The position numbers and the translations under genes were made by a program. From positions 496,001 to 560,000 of the forward strand of contig CAXHTR010000002.1 in NCBI GenBank assembly GCA_964019655.1: 64,000 nt of DNA, in the 5' to 3' direction. Shown in pieces: positions 24,648 to 34,351 of this stretch. This DNA is from Perkinsela sp. pyNocScin1 (Eukaryota; Euglenozoa; Kinetoplastea; Prokinetoplastida; Perkinselidae). The notes under the pieces are model-generated. The model ran no database searches. It saw only the letters and a program-made list of their open reading frames with translations, and was not told the DNA's origin. The stretch's first letter is position 1. Every line of letters starts with the position of its first letter.

Positions 24648-25490
24648 ATGCTTAAGCGAAGGTCTCATCTATTTGCTAAGAAAAGCATGAAATACAACTC
24701 AGAGCTCATGACAAAGCCCTTCATCGTGAATGGGGATAATCGGGAAGTAGCCATACATCGGCTAGTGCACGCTGATCGAAATCAATCAGTCACCGTCATT
24801 CCTGTCCCTCGATTTGCGCGCAATTCCTACTTTGATGATTGGTGCCACCAGCCCTACATTCGAAAGCATACGCTTGCCTTTTGCTTTGATTCATGTCACC
24901 CCTTATATGTTGGACCGTTCCGATATATCGGCAAGAGGTACGAAGGGCTATCTACTTTTCAATTAGCAAAGATGCCCGGGCCAGTAGAGCTTGATTTGAC
25001 GCGAAATGAATATACTCAAAGATGCCATGTAATGAAAGAATCGTTTATGCGACTTTTTTTCACAACTGCAAACTATCGCGCGAAGACTTGCAAAAAAGTC
25101 GTAAAATCTGGACTAGACAGACTGTTCAATCCAAAGACAATGCAAAAATCGATAGCATTCGAAAATAAAAATGATGGTGAAGTTTACAACGCGGACAGTT
25201 ACGTTCTTCTCCTTGAAGCTCATTGGGTACCGCATGCAGTGGAAATTCTAAAATCAACCCTGGGGTTTCAAATCGAGGGACAAACAGTGGTTGCGCTCGG
25301 GCTTGAAAAAGATATCCAGTCGCTCGAGGCAATTTGCGATACTTGGAATATCGCATATCTAGCGTATTTTGCCTTTTTGGTTGTATGCCTCGTTGTAGGT
25401 TCTTGTAATTATTTTGTGGAGGTGGGCAGAAAGGAGTGGGTTCGCGAGCAAGAGAGAAGATTTGAGAACAGCGATTTCAAGGTCCTTTAA
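24648..25490 (+). CDS. hypothetical mitochondrial-looking protein with one C-terminal membrane helix
   Basis: A 280-residue protein of no family I recognise. It begins with a basic segment rich in Lys, Arg, His and Ser that could be a presequence. Residues about 40-110 are rich in aromatic residues (FDDWCHQPYIRKH, PFRYIGKRYEGL). The only clear structural element is one membrane helix at about residues 233-255 (YLAYFAFLVVCLVVGSCNYFV), followed by a short charged tail, so it is tail-anchored or has a large soluble domain on one side. Placed between a complex III-type core protein and the editing-helicase-like gene, it could be a lineage-specific inner-membrane subunit; this is inference from context. 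The downstream gene has a TTG-opened frame that would overlap its end; the chosen ATG avoids the overlap. Confidence 0.7.
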   Translation: MLKRRSHLFAKKSMKYNSELMTKPFIVNGDNREVAIHRLVHADRNQSVTVIPVPRFARNSYFDDWCHQPYIRKHTLAFCFDSCHPLYVGPFRYIGKRYEGLSTFQLAKMPGPVELDLTRNEYTQRCHVMKESFMRLFFTTANYRAKTCKKVVKSGLDRLFNPKTMQKSIAFENKNDGEVYNADSYVLLLEAHWVPHAVEILKSTLGFQIEGQTVVALGLEKDIQSLEAICDTWNIAYLAYFAFLVVCLVVGSCNYFVEVGRKEWVREQERRFENSDFKVL

Positions 25491-25581
25491 TGTGATTCGA
25501 ATGATATGTCTGATGTTTGCATATTATTATGATATCGCTTGTAAGTTCAAATTCCAATGTGAAGTGCTGCCCTTATCTGCA

Positions 25582-28500
25582 ATGAGATTTAAAAAGTCCA
25601 TTTTCCCGCTTGGAGCATTGCAGCTCACAAGATTACACCCAGGCTTCATGCTCACACGGCAGCTGTCAACAGTGAAGGCTGCATGCATGAATTTTGACGT
25701 GGGAACGCAAGCAATTGATCTCGTGGATACACTGGCCTTTGGGCGTTTGATCAATTTCTTTCATCGGCATGGAGTAAAAACCGCAAATTTAGCCAGCAGT
25801 ATCGATCATGCAGTATCAGTCGAGAAGATCAAAAAAGAACATGGGTTCATCGATATCCGAGAATATTTCAAAGTCAGTAGAGTAATAATAGAAGGATACG
25901 AGCAATACAAGGCAGAAATCGATGTATCTCTCCCGCTTTCATTACTTGAGTGCGCGATAAAGGGGGTTGGGTATTCAGAAAATGAAAGAGAAGCATGCCA
26001 TTTAGCAGCGATGCATCTTGAGCGATGCATCGATTCTCTTAGCATTCCCATTTGCTCCATGCGCAGAACGCAGGAAAAATATGCTCGGTCGAAACATTTG
26101 CTAGGCCTTGATGCTCCCCTTCCCGGGGACAAGCCGAAAGACCCTCGTCAAGTGCAGCTCCCAAAACCCCTACGTCTGATTCGCCAACAAAAGCTGAAAG
26201 AGTATCTACAGTACCATGTGGTTCGCCACACAAATTTCCTCGGAAATCGATACGCCCTCCTAAGTCCTGCGAATCTCGATGAACAGTGTGTGGACCGCAT
26301 CACGTCATATTGCGAAGGCGTCTCGCCTGGCACGAATTTCGCTGATAATCTTCTATTAGAAGAACTTGGTTTCGCGAAAGAAAAAAACACCTCCGCGCGC
26401 TCTCCCTACGAAAGTAATCAAATGGAGTCTCTAGAGTATGCTATACGGCATTGGATCAAAGCTACAATTAGTTTGCCTGTTCCAAGCAAATTTGGAAAGA
26501 GACTCGCGATCGGGCTGGGTAAGAGTGCAAAGCAGGCAACTATCATAGCATGCATGCATGCAGAGCTCACCCTAGACAGTCTTGGTGTTCCACTTTTTAA
26601 GAATGCAGATGATCAAAACAAGCATGCGGCAGTTTGCGCTATGTTTTCTCGAAAAGCTCCGTGCGCTCACGAAGAAATGTCTCCTGCAGATTCTGCAACG
26701 CCGGCCCCTTTGCGCATGAAATTTCCAGGTGAAACGGTCTCATTCGACGAAGCGAACAGGGCTGATGCATATCTTGATGATTTCGCTGGGAAAAAGTGTG
26801 ATAATCTCAAATACATGAACGATGTTGCGTCTATCGATCCATCGAAGCTTCAGCAAATGAAGGAATACTTTGTGAAGGAGGATAGGCCGGTAAAGGAACA
26901 GTTTTTAGTGAAAATGCTTCATGAGTCGGAAGCTAACCCAGCTATATTCAAAGCTATGTGCTGGGTAAAAAAGGGTGGCACTAAATTACTTGCTGTCGGT
27001 ATTGGAGCACACCCATCGAGAGCAAAACAGGTCGCCGCAATGTGCGCTACACTGCTTTTAACGGAGAACGGGGACGCTCTTTCAAACCCTTTCGCATTGC
27101 GTGACATTGAAGGAATGGCTTATGTACCGGCCTTTCTGAGCTTTTTATCCACTGACATCGAAGCATGCATCAAGTCGAAGGATTCCCTCGCTCAAAAGAT
27201 TAAATCAGGCTCTGGAGAGCACACAGTGAGTAAAGTCACCTCATCAAGACTTCTCGAAGAAGACGATGATGGTAAGATTCTTATTCCTCCAGAAGAAACC
27301 CCAAAGTCATCGTGCACCGATTTTCACACTCTAATCTCACCTCGTAAATTCGACAGCTATGCGACTTCCCGCGTAGAAGATTACTTACATAGACACGGTG
27401 TTTCCATGGGCTCTTCCCTAGACATTTTTCCGATAGGAGATACTAGCTCTGAGGAGTACTTCAGAGCTGAAGTAACACTGGTCGTGCCGAAAGAGTTTGG
27501 TGAGCGAAAAGGGGTGGGTGAGGGGCCGACTCTTGAAGAAGCTAAAATTCTTGCATGCATGCACGCGGAGCTTATTTTGGATTACCTAGGTCTACCCTTG
27601 TACGACAACTTTGCACTGCAGCTCAAACACGCTATCAGCGCAAAGACACATAAGAGATGGGCACCGCTGCCAGGAGAGCCGAATTGTTCCATTGACACGC
27701 CATCACCCCCTTATCTTCGAAAGGAGAGGAAGGATTCTATGAGCTGGCTTCGATTTCTTCGAAAAAAGTTCGGAACAAGTCTTGTTGACGTTTCCGCGAG
27801 TCATGTCACCAGCGGGCCTTTGGTCCAGTGGGACTATATTTCACTCTCAGAGCTTGATTACGACTCCAAAATTAAGCTTTTTCACCACATAGTTACTCAG
27901 CCAAAGTATCGTGGCATCACCTCCATCGATAGCAGGTTTCATGTCTCACAAATAGCCGAAAGCGGAATAAATTACTATCACTGCAAGATTGAAATAGACG
28001 TACCGCAGCACCGTGGAGGGGTAATCGAGGCGAAAGGGGCAGCTCCGATCCGCGGTGATGCGGAATTGCTGTGCTGCATGCACGCGATTCGAATTCTTGA
28101 TGCAGTTGGTATGCGCGTCTACTTCTTGAACACAATGCAAAACCGACATGTGGACAAAGTGCGTAGTGAAGGGAGGTGGGCGCGATATACGAATGAGCCT
28201 GCTCCTGCAGAGAGTGAGGTGGTAAAAATCCCATTTCCGCTCAGAATTGACGCAGCTGGACCCCGCCCAAGGCAACCTGCAGTGCCGACCATCCCCTTTA
28301 CAGAAGAAGAATGGGAGTACTACACTGACCATTTAGAAAGCTATTTGAACGCACTCAATAAGTGGGAGTTTTCAAAAGCCGTTTTTCAGAACCGCATTCC
28401 TCCTGTAGGTGATCGATTGATCGATGAAGCACATCGAGCAGTTGATAATCTTGAGACTGACCTAAACTCTCGCACGAAACTACACAATTTCTGTCAGACA

Positions 28501-31500
28501 AAAGGCTATGAGCAGCCGTCTGCCAATGTATCGTCGATCGGAACGAAGGACCATCAGCGTTTCTACTGCGAGCTTTATGTCCCTGGCTACATGGGACTCA
28601 AAGCACACGGCATAGGAAATAATAAAGACGAGGCACTTCGGCGAGCATCCATGCACTGCCTAGAGATAGTATTTCGCATCGACCCAAGTGCGAGAACGCT
28701 AAATTTGAATTACTGTGGCCGTCAGGCATCTATGTTTGCTGACAGAAACTTACAGGCTATGGACGATGAAGCGAAGCATAGAATTCTAGAAATGTACTGC
28801 ATAGTTCGCAATCTACAGCTTCCGGCGTTTGAAACAATACCAAGCAGTAGTAGATCTGGTCGAACATACAATGTGAAGGCGTCTCTCGGTGAATTTCATG
28901 CGAAGGCTGAAGGTTCACAACATCAAATTGTACTGACACAAGCTCTCGGATTCCTTATCAACAAGTTAATGAAATTTGACCCACTTTTTCGTGATATAAC
29001 AAAATTTTTGGGAGATCATCCTCTTTTGGATGTGAATACGATATTCAGCTTGGGCCTTCCAGGGGAGCTTTTACAGAAAATTCGTCGATTCTGTATGAAT
29101 ACAGAAAAAGACTGTGCACAGAAAATTCAAAAAGCAAAGAGTCGCTTGAGTCAGCCACAGCCGAATCTTATGGAGCAAAACTTAGTCGATGAGCGATGGA
29201 GGCGGAGCGCAACCTGGATAAAGGAACAAAGCAAGAAATTGATTGACTGGCAAAATCAGAAAAAAGAAAATGTGCACTATCTTCAAACCTTCGAGAAGCG
29301 ACGCTCGACGCTTCCTATCACAGGCATTCGAGAGGATCTTATACGTTTACTGTACGATGAAAATAATAGTGTGGTTGTTCTCTGTGGCACAACTGGTTGT
29401 GGAAAAACTACACAAGTACCTCAATACTTGCTTGATTACGAAACAGACTGCGGGCGTGGTGGTGCATGCAACCTACTTGTGACGCAGCCAAGGCGCATCG
29501 GTGCCACATCTATATCAAAAAGGATCGCTGAAGAACGACTGGAAAATATTGGTGACAATGTTGGGTACATAATTCGCCTGGAATCTAAACCTGGAAGGCA
29601 TATCTCATGCATCACATCTGGAGTTCTCCTGCGAATTTTAAAAACAAACCCTACACTTGAGGGAATTACGCACATCGTTGTCGACGAAATACACGAAAGA
29701 GATATCAACTCTGATTTCCTTCTTATATTGCTGCGGGAGCTTGTTCAGACTCGCAAGGACATCAAAATAGTTCTCATGAGTGCAACACTTCAAGCAAGCA
29801 CTTTTTCTGACTACTTCGGTGGCGCACCAGTGCTCGAAGCTGAGGGTGGAGTTTATCCTGTAGAAATGAATTTCATTGAAGATATCTGCAAAGTTGCCAA
29901 GGATCTAAGCTTCTATTCGCCCATTCTTCAAGCGCACAGCAATGACGAAAACATTTTTGACCTTGAGCTAGACTATCATCTTTTCGCCTTCCTCATCTCA
30001 TACTTGATCCGCACTAGGTCAAGTGAAATCGTTGGTGGCTCAGTTCTCGTGTTTTTGCCTGGATGGGAAGAGATCACACGGGTTCGAAAGCTTCTTGAAA
30101 GCGGGGCAGGAGGCGATCCAGAAAAATTTAGCCTCATTATCTTGCACAGCGCTGTTTCGCCGAGCGAACAGGCAATGTGCTTCCAGCCAGCAGAGCCTGG
30201 AAAGGTGAAAATCATACTCTCAACAAATATCGCCGAGAGCAGTGTGACCATCGACGATATTCGTGTTGTCATCGACTCTGGTCGTATGAAGGAAAAATCA
30301 TTTGTTCAAATGGCCACCAAGACACAATCAGGGACTGAAACTGGTGAAATGGGCTCATATGCTCAACTTGTGACCGTGCCAGCGAGTAGAGCCAACTGTG
30401 TTCAGCGAACTGGTCGAGCAGGCCGCACACGTGGTGGAATGTGCTATCGTTTATACTCTAAATCTCACTTTGATGATCTTCCAGCCTATCAAACGCCTGA
30501 GCTTCTTCGCCAGCCCCTGGACTCTCTATGTCTCGCTATACTCAGCCTCGGTATCGGTGAACCTGGGGAAATTCTTGGAAAGGCTATAGAGTGTCCATCG
30601 CCTGATAGCTTAGAATTTGCGCTCAATCGCCTTCAGCAGATAGGTGCAATCGATCGAACTGCTTCACACGGCACAACGCTGACGCCTCTGGGCGAAAAAT
30701 TGGCGATCCTGCCGCTCTCACCGAATCTTGGAAAAATGATTGTTTACGGAAGCATCTTTCGTTGCTTAGATTCAGTGCTTACTGTCGCAGCCTCCGGTGA
30801 GTCATCTATGTTCGCTATGAACAAGGAGAAGAGAGAGGCGCTTAATCAGGCGAAGACACACTTTGTTCGAGACTGTGAAAGCGATCAGATAGTCAAAATT
30901 AACGCGTACAACGCATGGGTCACGAAGTGCTCACCGGGCGCTCAATCTCCAGATGATGTTGCGCAAGAGGAATTCGAAAAGGCGTATGAGATCAAGCATT
31001 CGGGAATGGTCCAGATATCCAAATATAAAAAACAGTTCTCAGACATCATTTTTGACCAGATATTGCAAACGCATGACCCAGATGCTCAAATTCACAACGA
31101 ATCAGAGGCATTCGTGGAAAATACAAAGCTCTCAGAGAACGCCGATAATGTTTCGCTCGTCAAGTCGATCTTGTGCGCGGGTCTGTACCCAAATGTGGCA
31201 GTCCACAAGGAGAAACGCAAGACTTTTCGAGGTAAAAACGACGATCTTCTTGTCATACAAGGAAACTCAGTGCTTGCAAGATCAAAGATATTTGGGAGCT
31301 CTCTCTGCAGCCCATACGTCATCTTCGAAGAAAAACAGCGTGTAGAGCACGCAAGAGGGCGGCAGGTGGTTAATTTTAAAGAAGCCACGGCTGTGTCACC
31401 CATGTCTCTGCTTCTCTTTGGTCCACCGAATGACGCTTTTGTCTACCACGAAAACCTGAAGCTCGGGATGATTGATGGTTGGATTCCTTTCCGCTTCGAC

Positions 31501-32613
31501 ACTGCCCAAGATTCGCTTCCAATCCTACTAAAATTCAAAGAGATGATGAGTTTTGTGGTAAACGAAAAACTCATTAGCCCTCGAGACGGACAGATTAACG
31601 CTTATTTATCAGATATTCGCTTAATTCTAAAGGAAATTTTGTCATATTCCACTCGTGCGAATTCCCTCATCGAAAGTGAGTGGAGCGAAAAAGGGACAAT
31701 CATTTCACCGATGGATAAGAGTGCCTTTACTCCTATTAGCTCAGATTCGGATGGGCCAGAGGCTGAGAAAAAGCAAGAGGAAAAGGTTGAAGTCTCCACA
31801 AAGCATCGAATATTTCAAAATTCCGTGGTACGCAGTGAGGACGGCTCATCGCAGCAGATTGAAGACTTGCTTGGAAAAAATGCATCTCATTTGGACACAG
31901 TAGAGCAAGCTCCTTATAGCCCGTACAAAACGCTTGAAGCAGAGGTGAAGGCAAAAGGTGAGCTTGTTGAATTCATCGGGCGCCACTGGACCAAAGCAGC
32001 AAACTTCCAAACCCTCCTTCGCTACGAGACAAACGTAAGTCAAAAATTTCATTGGAAGGGAAGGAGCGTCTTTTCTTCTGTTCTTCACTTGAATCTTGAA
32101 ACTCCAGTTAGTTTTGAAGGCCACCTTCGCGGAAACCGCGGCGACGCTGAGCGTAGTGTTGCCCTTATAGCGCTGCGTGAGCTTAAAGAAAACGTTCGAA
32201 TTTACTTTGGAACAAACGAAATCAAGCCATCTTTACGGAAATCGAAGAGGGTCTTCCAAATTCCTGATGTTCATGAGGGGCGATCAGCTAAAGCTGCTCT
32301 TATTGAAGTAATCGTAAAAAGGTACTCCAAGACGCAAGATATAAATGAAATATTGAGCTTTCACCATGAGAAGGTCGACAACTTATTCTACTGTGAATGC
32401 TCGTACATGGGAATCAAGCACAAGTGCCTGCAAGGGTTCGAAAACAAGGCAGCAGCTGAAACTGCCGCTGCTGACATTGCATATAAGGCCCTTAAAGTGA
32501 ACCCGCAAAAATATCTTGGTAACAGATTCATCAGCCTTGAAGATGTGAATAAGATATATGATGAAGATGGATTCGAAATCGATGATGATTACAAAATGTA
32601 TAAAGGAGTTTGA
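25582..32613 (+). CDS. REH2: DEAH/RHA RNA helicase with many dsRNA-binding modules, REH2-like
   Basis: A 2343-residue helicase. The start is the ATG at 25582, not the TTG that opens the frame at 25414, because it begins a clean presequence (MRFKKSIFPLGALQLTRLHP) and clears the upstream gene. The N-terminal half carries at least six dsRBD-like units whose closing helix reads ACMHAELxLDxLGxPLY or a variant, centred near residues 140, 323, 485, 658, 831 and 1022, with a weaker one near 1121. The helicase core follows: GTTGCGKTT (about 1270), VVDEIHERD (about 1367), MSAT (about 1398), STNIAESSVTIDDI (about 1547), QRTGRAGRT (about 1608), then the HA2 and OB-fold regions. Two more dsRBD-like ends lie near 2190 and 2292. 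In trypanosomes REH2 acts in mitochondrial mRNA U-insertion/deletion editing with the RESC complex. The layout, size and presequence fit; other RHA-type helicases (DHX9/DHX30) are the alternative. Confidence 0.85.
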   Translation: MRFKKSIFPLGALQLTRLHPGFMLTRQLSTVKAACMNFDVGTQAIDLVDTLAFGRLINFFHRHGVKTANLASSIDHAVSVEKIKKEHGFIDIREYFKVSRVIIEGYEQYKAEIDVSLPLSLLECAIKGVGYSENEREACHLAAMHLERCIDSLSIPICSMRRTQEKYARSKHLLGLDAPLPGDKPKDPRQVQLPKPLRLIRQQKLKEYLQYHVVRHTNFLGNRYALLSPANLDEQCVDRITSYCEGVSPGTNFADNLLLEELGFAKEKNTSARSPYESNQMESLEYAIRHWIKATISLPVPSKFGKRLAIGLGKSAKQATIIACMHAELTLDSLGVPLFKNADDQNKHAAVCAMFSRKAPCAHEEMSPADSATPAPLRMKFPGETVSFDEANRADAYLDDFAGKKCDNLKYMNDVASIDPSKLQQMKEYFVKEDRPVKEQFLVKMLHESEANPAIFKAMCWVKKGGTKLLAVGIGAHPSRAKQVAAMCATLLLTENGDALSNPFALRDIEGMAYVPAFLSFLSTDIEACIKSKDSLAQKIKSGSGEHTVSKVTSSRLLEEDDDGKILIPPEETPKSSCTDFHTLISPRKFDSYATSRVEDYLHRHGVSMGSSLDIFPIGDTSSEEYFRAEVTLVVPKEFGERKGVGEGPTLEEAKILACMHAELILDYLGLPLYDNFALQLKHAISAKTHKRWAPLPGEPNCSIDTPSPPYLRKERKDSMSWLRFLRKKFGTSLVDVSASHVTSGPLVQWDYISLSELDYDSKIKLFHHIVTQPKYRGITSIDSRFHVSQIAESGINYYHCKIEIDVPQHRGGVIEAKGAAPIRGDAELLCCMHAIRILDAVGMRVYFLNTMQNRHVDKVRSEGRWARYTNEPAPAESEVVKIPFPLRIDAAGPRPRQPAVPTIPFTEEEWEYYTDHLESYLNALNKWEFSKAVFQNRIPPVGDRLIDEAHRAVDNLETDLNSRTKLHNFCQTKGYEQPSANVSSIGTKDHQRFYCELYVPGYMGLKAHGIGNNKDEALRRASMHCLEIVFRIDPSARTLNLNYCGRQASMFADRNLQAMDDEAKHRILEMYCIVRNLQLPAFETIPSSSRSGRTYNVKASLGEFHAKAEGSQHQIVLTQALGFLINKLMKFDPLFRDITKFLGDHPLLDVNTIFSLGLPGELLQKIRRFCMNTEKDCAQKIQKAKSRLSQPQPNLMEQNLVDERWRRSATWIKEQSKKLIDWQNQKKENVHYLQTFEKRRSTLPITGIREDLIRLLYDENNSVVVLCGTTGCGKTTQVPQYLLDYETDCGRGGACNLLVTQPRRIGATSISKRIAEERLENIGDNVGYIIRLESKPGRHISCITSGVLLRILKTNPTLEGITHIVVDEIHERDINSDFLLILLRELVQTRKDIKIVLMSATLQASTFSDYFGGAPVLEAEGGVYPVEMNFIEDICKVAKDLSFYSPILQAHSNDENIFDLELDYHLFAFLISYLIRTRSSEIVGGSVLVFLPGWEEITRVRKLLESGAGGDPEKFSLIILHSAVSPSEQAMCFQPAEPGKVKIILSTNIAESSVTIDDIRVVIDSGRMKEKSFVQMATKTQSGTETGEMGSYAQLVTVPASRANCVQRTGRAGRTRGGMCYRLYSKSHFDDLPAYQTPELLRQPLDSLCLAILSLGIGEPGEILGKAIECPSPDSLEFALNRLQQIGAIDRTASHGTTLTPLGEKLAILPLSPNLGKMIVYGSIFRCLDSVLTVAASGESSMFAMNKEKREALNQAKTHFVRDCESDQIVKINAYNAWVTKCSPGAQSPDDVAQEEFEKAYEIKHSGMVQISKYKKQFSDIIFDQILQTHDPDAQIHNESEAFVENTKLSENADNVSLVKSILCAGLYPNVAVHKEKRKTFRGKNDDLLVIQGNSVLARSKIFGSSLCSPYVIFEEKQRVEHARGRQVVNFKEATAVSPMSLLLFGPPNDAFVYHENLKLGMIDGWIPFRFDTAQDSLPILLKFKEMMSFVVNEKLISPRDGQINAYLSDIRLILKEILSYSTRANSLIESEWSEKGTIISPMDKSAFTPISSDSDGPEAEKKQEEKVEVSTKHRIFQNSVVRSEDGSSQQIEDLLGKNASHLDTVEQAPYSPYKTLEAEVKAKGELVEFIGRHWTKAANFQTLLRYETNVSQKFHWKGRSVFSSVLHLNLETPVSFEGHLRGNRGDAERSVALIALRELKENVRIYFGTNEIKPSLRKSKRVFQIPDVHEGRSAKAALIEVIVKRYSKTQDINEILSFHHEKVDNLFYCECSYMGIKHKCLQGFENKAAAETAAADIAYKALKVNPQKYLGNRFISLEDVNKIYDEDGFEIDDDYKMYKGV

Positions 32614-32755
32614 ATCTTGCAAGTCTGCCCACTGCGCCATGTGCGCTTGGTCTAAAAGTGTATGCCTTTTTGAGGGCAGGAGTTTGTAGCTTACTTTTCC
32701 AACGCAGAACCGACACATAGATTCTAAGTTGTTTATTCTATGCCCCAATGAATTC

Positions 32756-33214
32756 ATGTGCGTTTCGGGAGTGAATGTATCAGCAGAGATGCATCAAGCA
32801 TTACGGAGGATCTACCGTCACTTGCGCAAAAAAAACGAAAGCTCACTGTTGCTACGTAGGCTCATAGCTCATGACGATGTGATGTTTTTTACATTTGCTC
32901 GTAGGATTTACGATCTTCATGCGAAGCTAGACGAGCAACTTCCAAGACAGCACCGTTGGTGTGGTTGGGGGGCCTCGGGAAAATCTGTATTATATAAGGT
33001 GCGCATGTCTTATCTACGTCAATTTTACGAGCTTCGCATGCGCTTTCATCTATCGAAGGCAACTTTATCCTTCCTGTGTGCATGGGCCCTCATCACAATG
33101 GTCTACTTAGACCTGCTACAAGCTGTCCATCGCGGTCAACAAAGGCAATACGAAAAGACACGCCAGATTGCATCTATTATCAATGAAATGCAAAAGTCAG
33201 GCTCAGCTGCATGA
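32756..33214 (+). CDS. small basic protein with one membrane helix, function unknown
   Basis: A 152-residue protein if started at the ATG at 32756; the frame opens earlier on a TTG (32729), and another ATG lies at 32789. It is strongly basic, with many Arg/His in the first 100 residues (RRIYRHLRKKNESSLLLRRL), and has one hydrophobic helix at about residues 107-127 (KATLSFLCAWALITMVYLDLL). The order basic soluble part, single helix, short tail resembles small accessory subunits of inner-membrane complexes. I recognise no family. It lies about 140 bp after the REH2-like gene and 76 bp before the next. Confidence 0.65.
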   Translation: MCVSGVNVSAEMHQALRRIYRHLRKKNESSLLLRRLIAHDDVMFFTFARRIYDLHAKLDEQLPRQHRWCGWGASGKSVLYKVRMSYLRQFYELRMRFHLSKATLSFLCAWALITMVYLDLLQAVHRGQQRQYEKTRQIASIINEMQKSGSAA

Positions 33215-33290
33215 GAATTTGCGGAAACATACATCATTTTGGTGGACTTTGCGCAAAATTATAGACTGATATCACATTTTTATCATACAA

Positions 33291-34235
33291 ATGAGCGAAG
33301 AGATAAGCGATAAACTTTTCAGCGATCTTCGCGATATTGTAAGTGAAGAAGATGACTGCTCCCAGGTGTCAAGCACCGCCTCTCAAATCAACATTTCGTT
33401 TGATATTGATTTCCTCACAGAAGCAGACACACGTAAGTCGACTGTGTATTTCTTCATTGAAAAAATAGCCCCTGATCTTCGTGCTTCAATCTCTATCGAT
33501 AGTCTCATGCAGAGCATGCTTGAGAATCCAGATCTTAGCTCGATCATCAAGATCGCGTGCGATGCATCAGAAGATCTCGACGAGGCAAGTGGTCTGATAG
33601 ACGAGGATGATCAAATAAGTGGCGTCATCGCTGCTGTCCCTATGAGCTTATCTAGCACCCCGAAAGCGAGCTATCTGAAGAACATCGTGGCTTATTTGAA
33701 TCCAAAATGCCCACAATTTGCCAATGGCCTAGAGGAAATCATTGCGAACAGAGAAAGTATGATTTTCTTTCTGATAAATGAAAGAGCTCCATACATTCCA
33801 AACCAAGTCGGTTCTCAGGTGCTCGAGAATCTTTTCGAGAAAATTCAAGGCACAGCAAGCCCCTACTTTTTGATTTTCGCGAAAATGCTTTTTGTTAACA
33901 ACACTGCAGATTCTGGGGAGCCGAATTCAAAGCGAATAAAAGGGCGCAATATTCAGAATGTGAATGAGCGTGTAGTTGAATTTGTGAAGCCAGAAGAGGA
34001 AATCTTTGTACCCCATCAGAGCGTAATTCGGGCAAGGGACGACCGCTTCTACATCACAACAGATTCAGAATTTTTTACGTGTGACAAAGAGTATGAGAAT
34101 CAACCTGTAGATGAAATCCCAATTGCTATTCCTATGCTCATTTCTTCTGGATCAACTTCTGTGCGTGGAAATGAGCGTCGCACGACTCTTCAATGGCTTA
34201 TTAAAGACTTAAAAGCACTCTGTATTCAAAGCTGA
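33291..34235 (+). CDS. hypothetical acidic protein with an internal duplication
   Basis: A 314-residue protein of unknown family. The first 40 residues are very acidic and Ser-rich. Two helical blocks look like copies of one unit: about residues 47-85 (RKSTVYFFIEKIAPDL...) and about 153-190 (RESMIFFLINERAPYI...), sharing the pattern R-x-S-hydrophobic-FF-I-x-x-x-AP. Between them is an acidic stretch. A basic KRIKGR run at about 218 could be a nuclear signal, and the C-terminal 80 residues look like a separate small fold. A T-rich tract TTTTTATCA lies just upstream of the ATG. No enzyme motif and no membrane helix are visible. Confidence 0.7.
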   Translation: MSEEISDKLFSDLRDIVSEEDDCSQVSSTASQINISFDIDFLTEADTRKSTVYFFIEKIAPDLRASISIDSLMQSMLENPDLSSIIKIACDASEDLDEASGLIDEDDQISGVIAAVPMSLSSTPKASYLKNIVAYLNPKCPQFANGLEEIIANRESMIFFLINERAPYIPNQVGSQVLENLFEKIQGTASPYFLIFAKMLFVNNTADSGEPNSKRIKGRNIQNVNERVVEFVKPEEEIFVPHQSVIRARDDRFYITTDSEFFTCDKEYENQPVDEIPIAIPMLISSGSTSVRGNERRTTLQWLIKDLKALCIQS

Positions 34236-34351
34236 AGCTCTAGTATCAGTGCCAGTGCTTCCTTCGGTGGGGATCTTGCATGCTTTTATATAAAAAAGGA
34301 GCTATGTACGCACCATTTTTCATCTTTTAAACCATCGTTTTGTTTATTCAA

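Noticed and set aside
25414-25581. N-terminal extension of the REH2-like gene on a TTG codon
   Set aside because: Overlaps the previous gene and lacks an ATG; the ATG at 25582 starts a presequence instead. The same TTG correction was applied to SDH2-N, uL30m, MMS19, the HAT protein and the protein at 32756.
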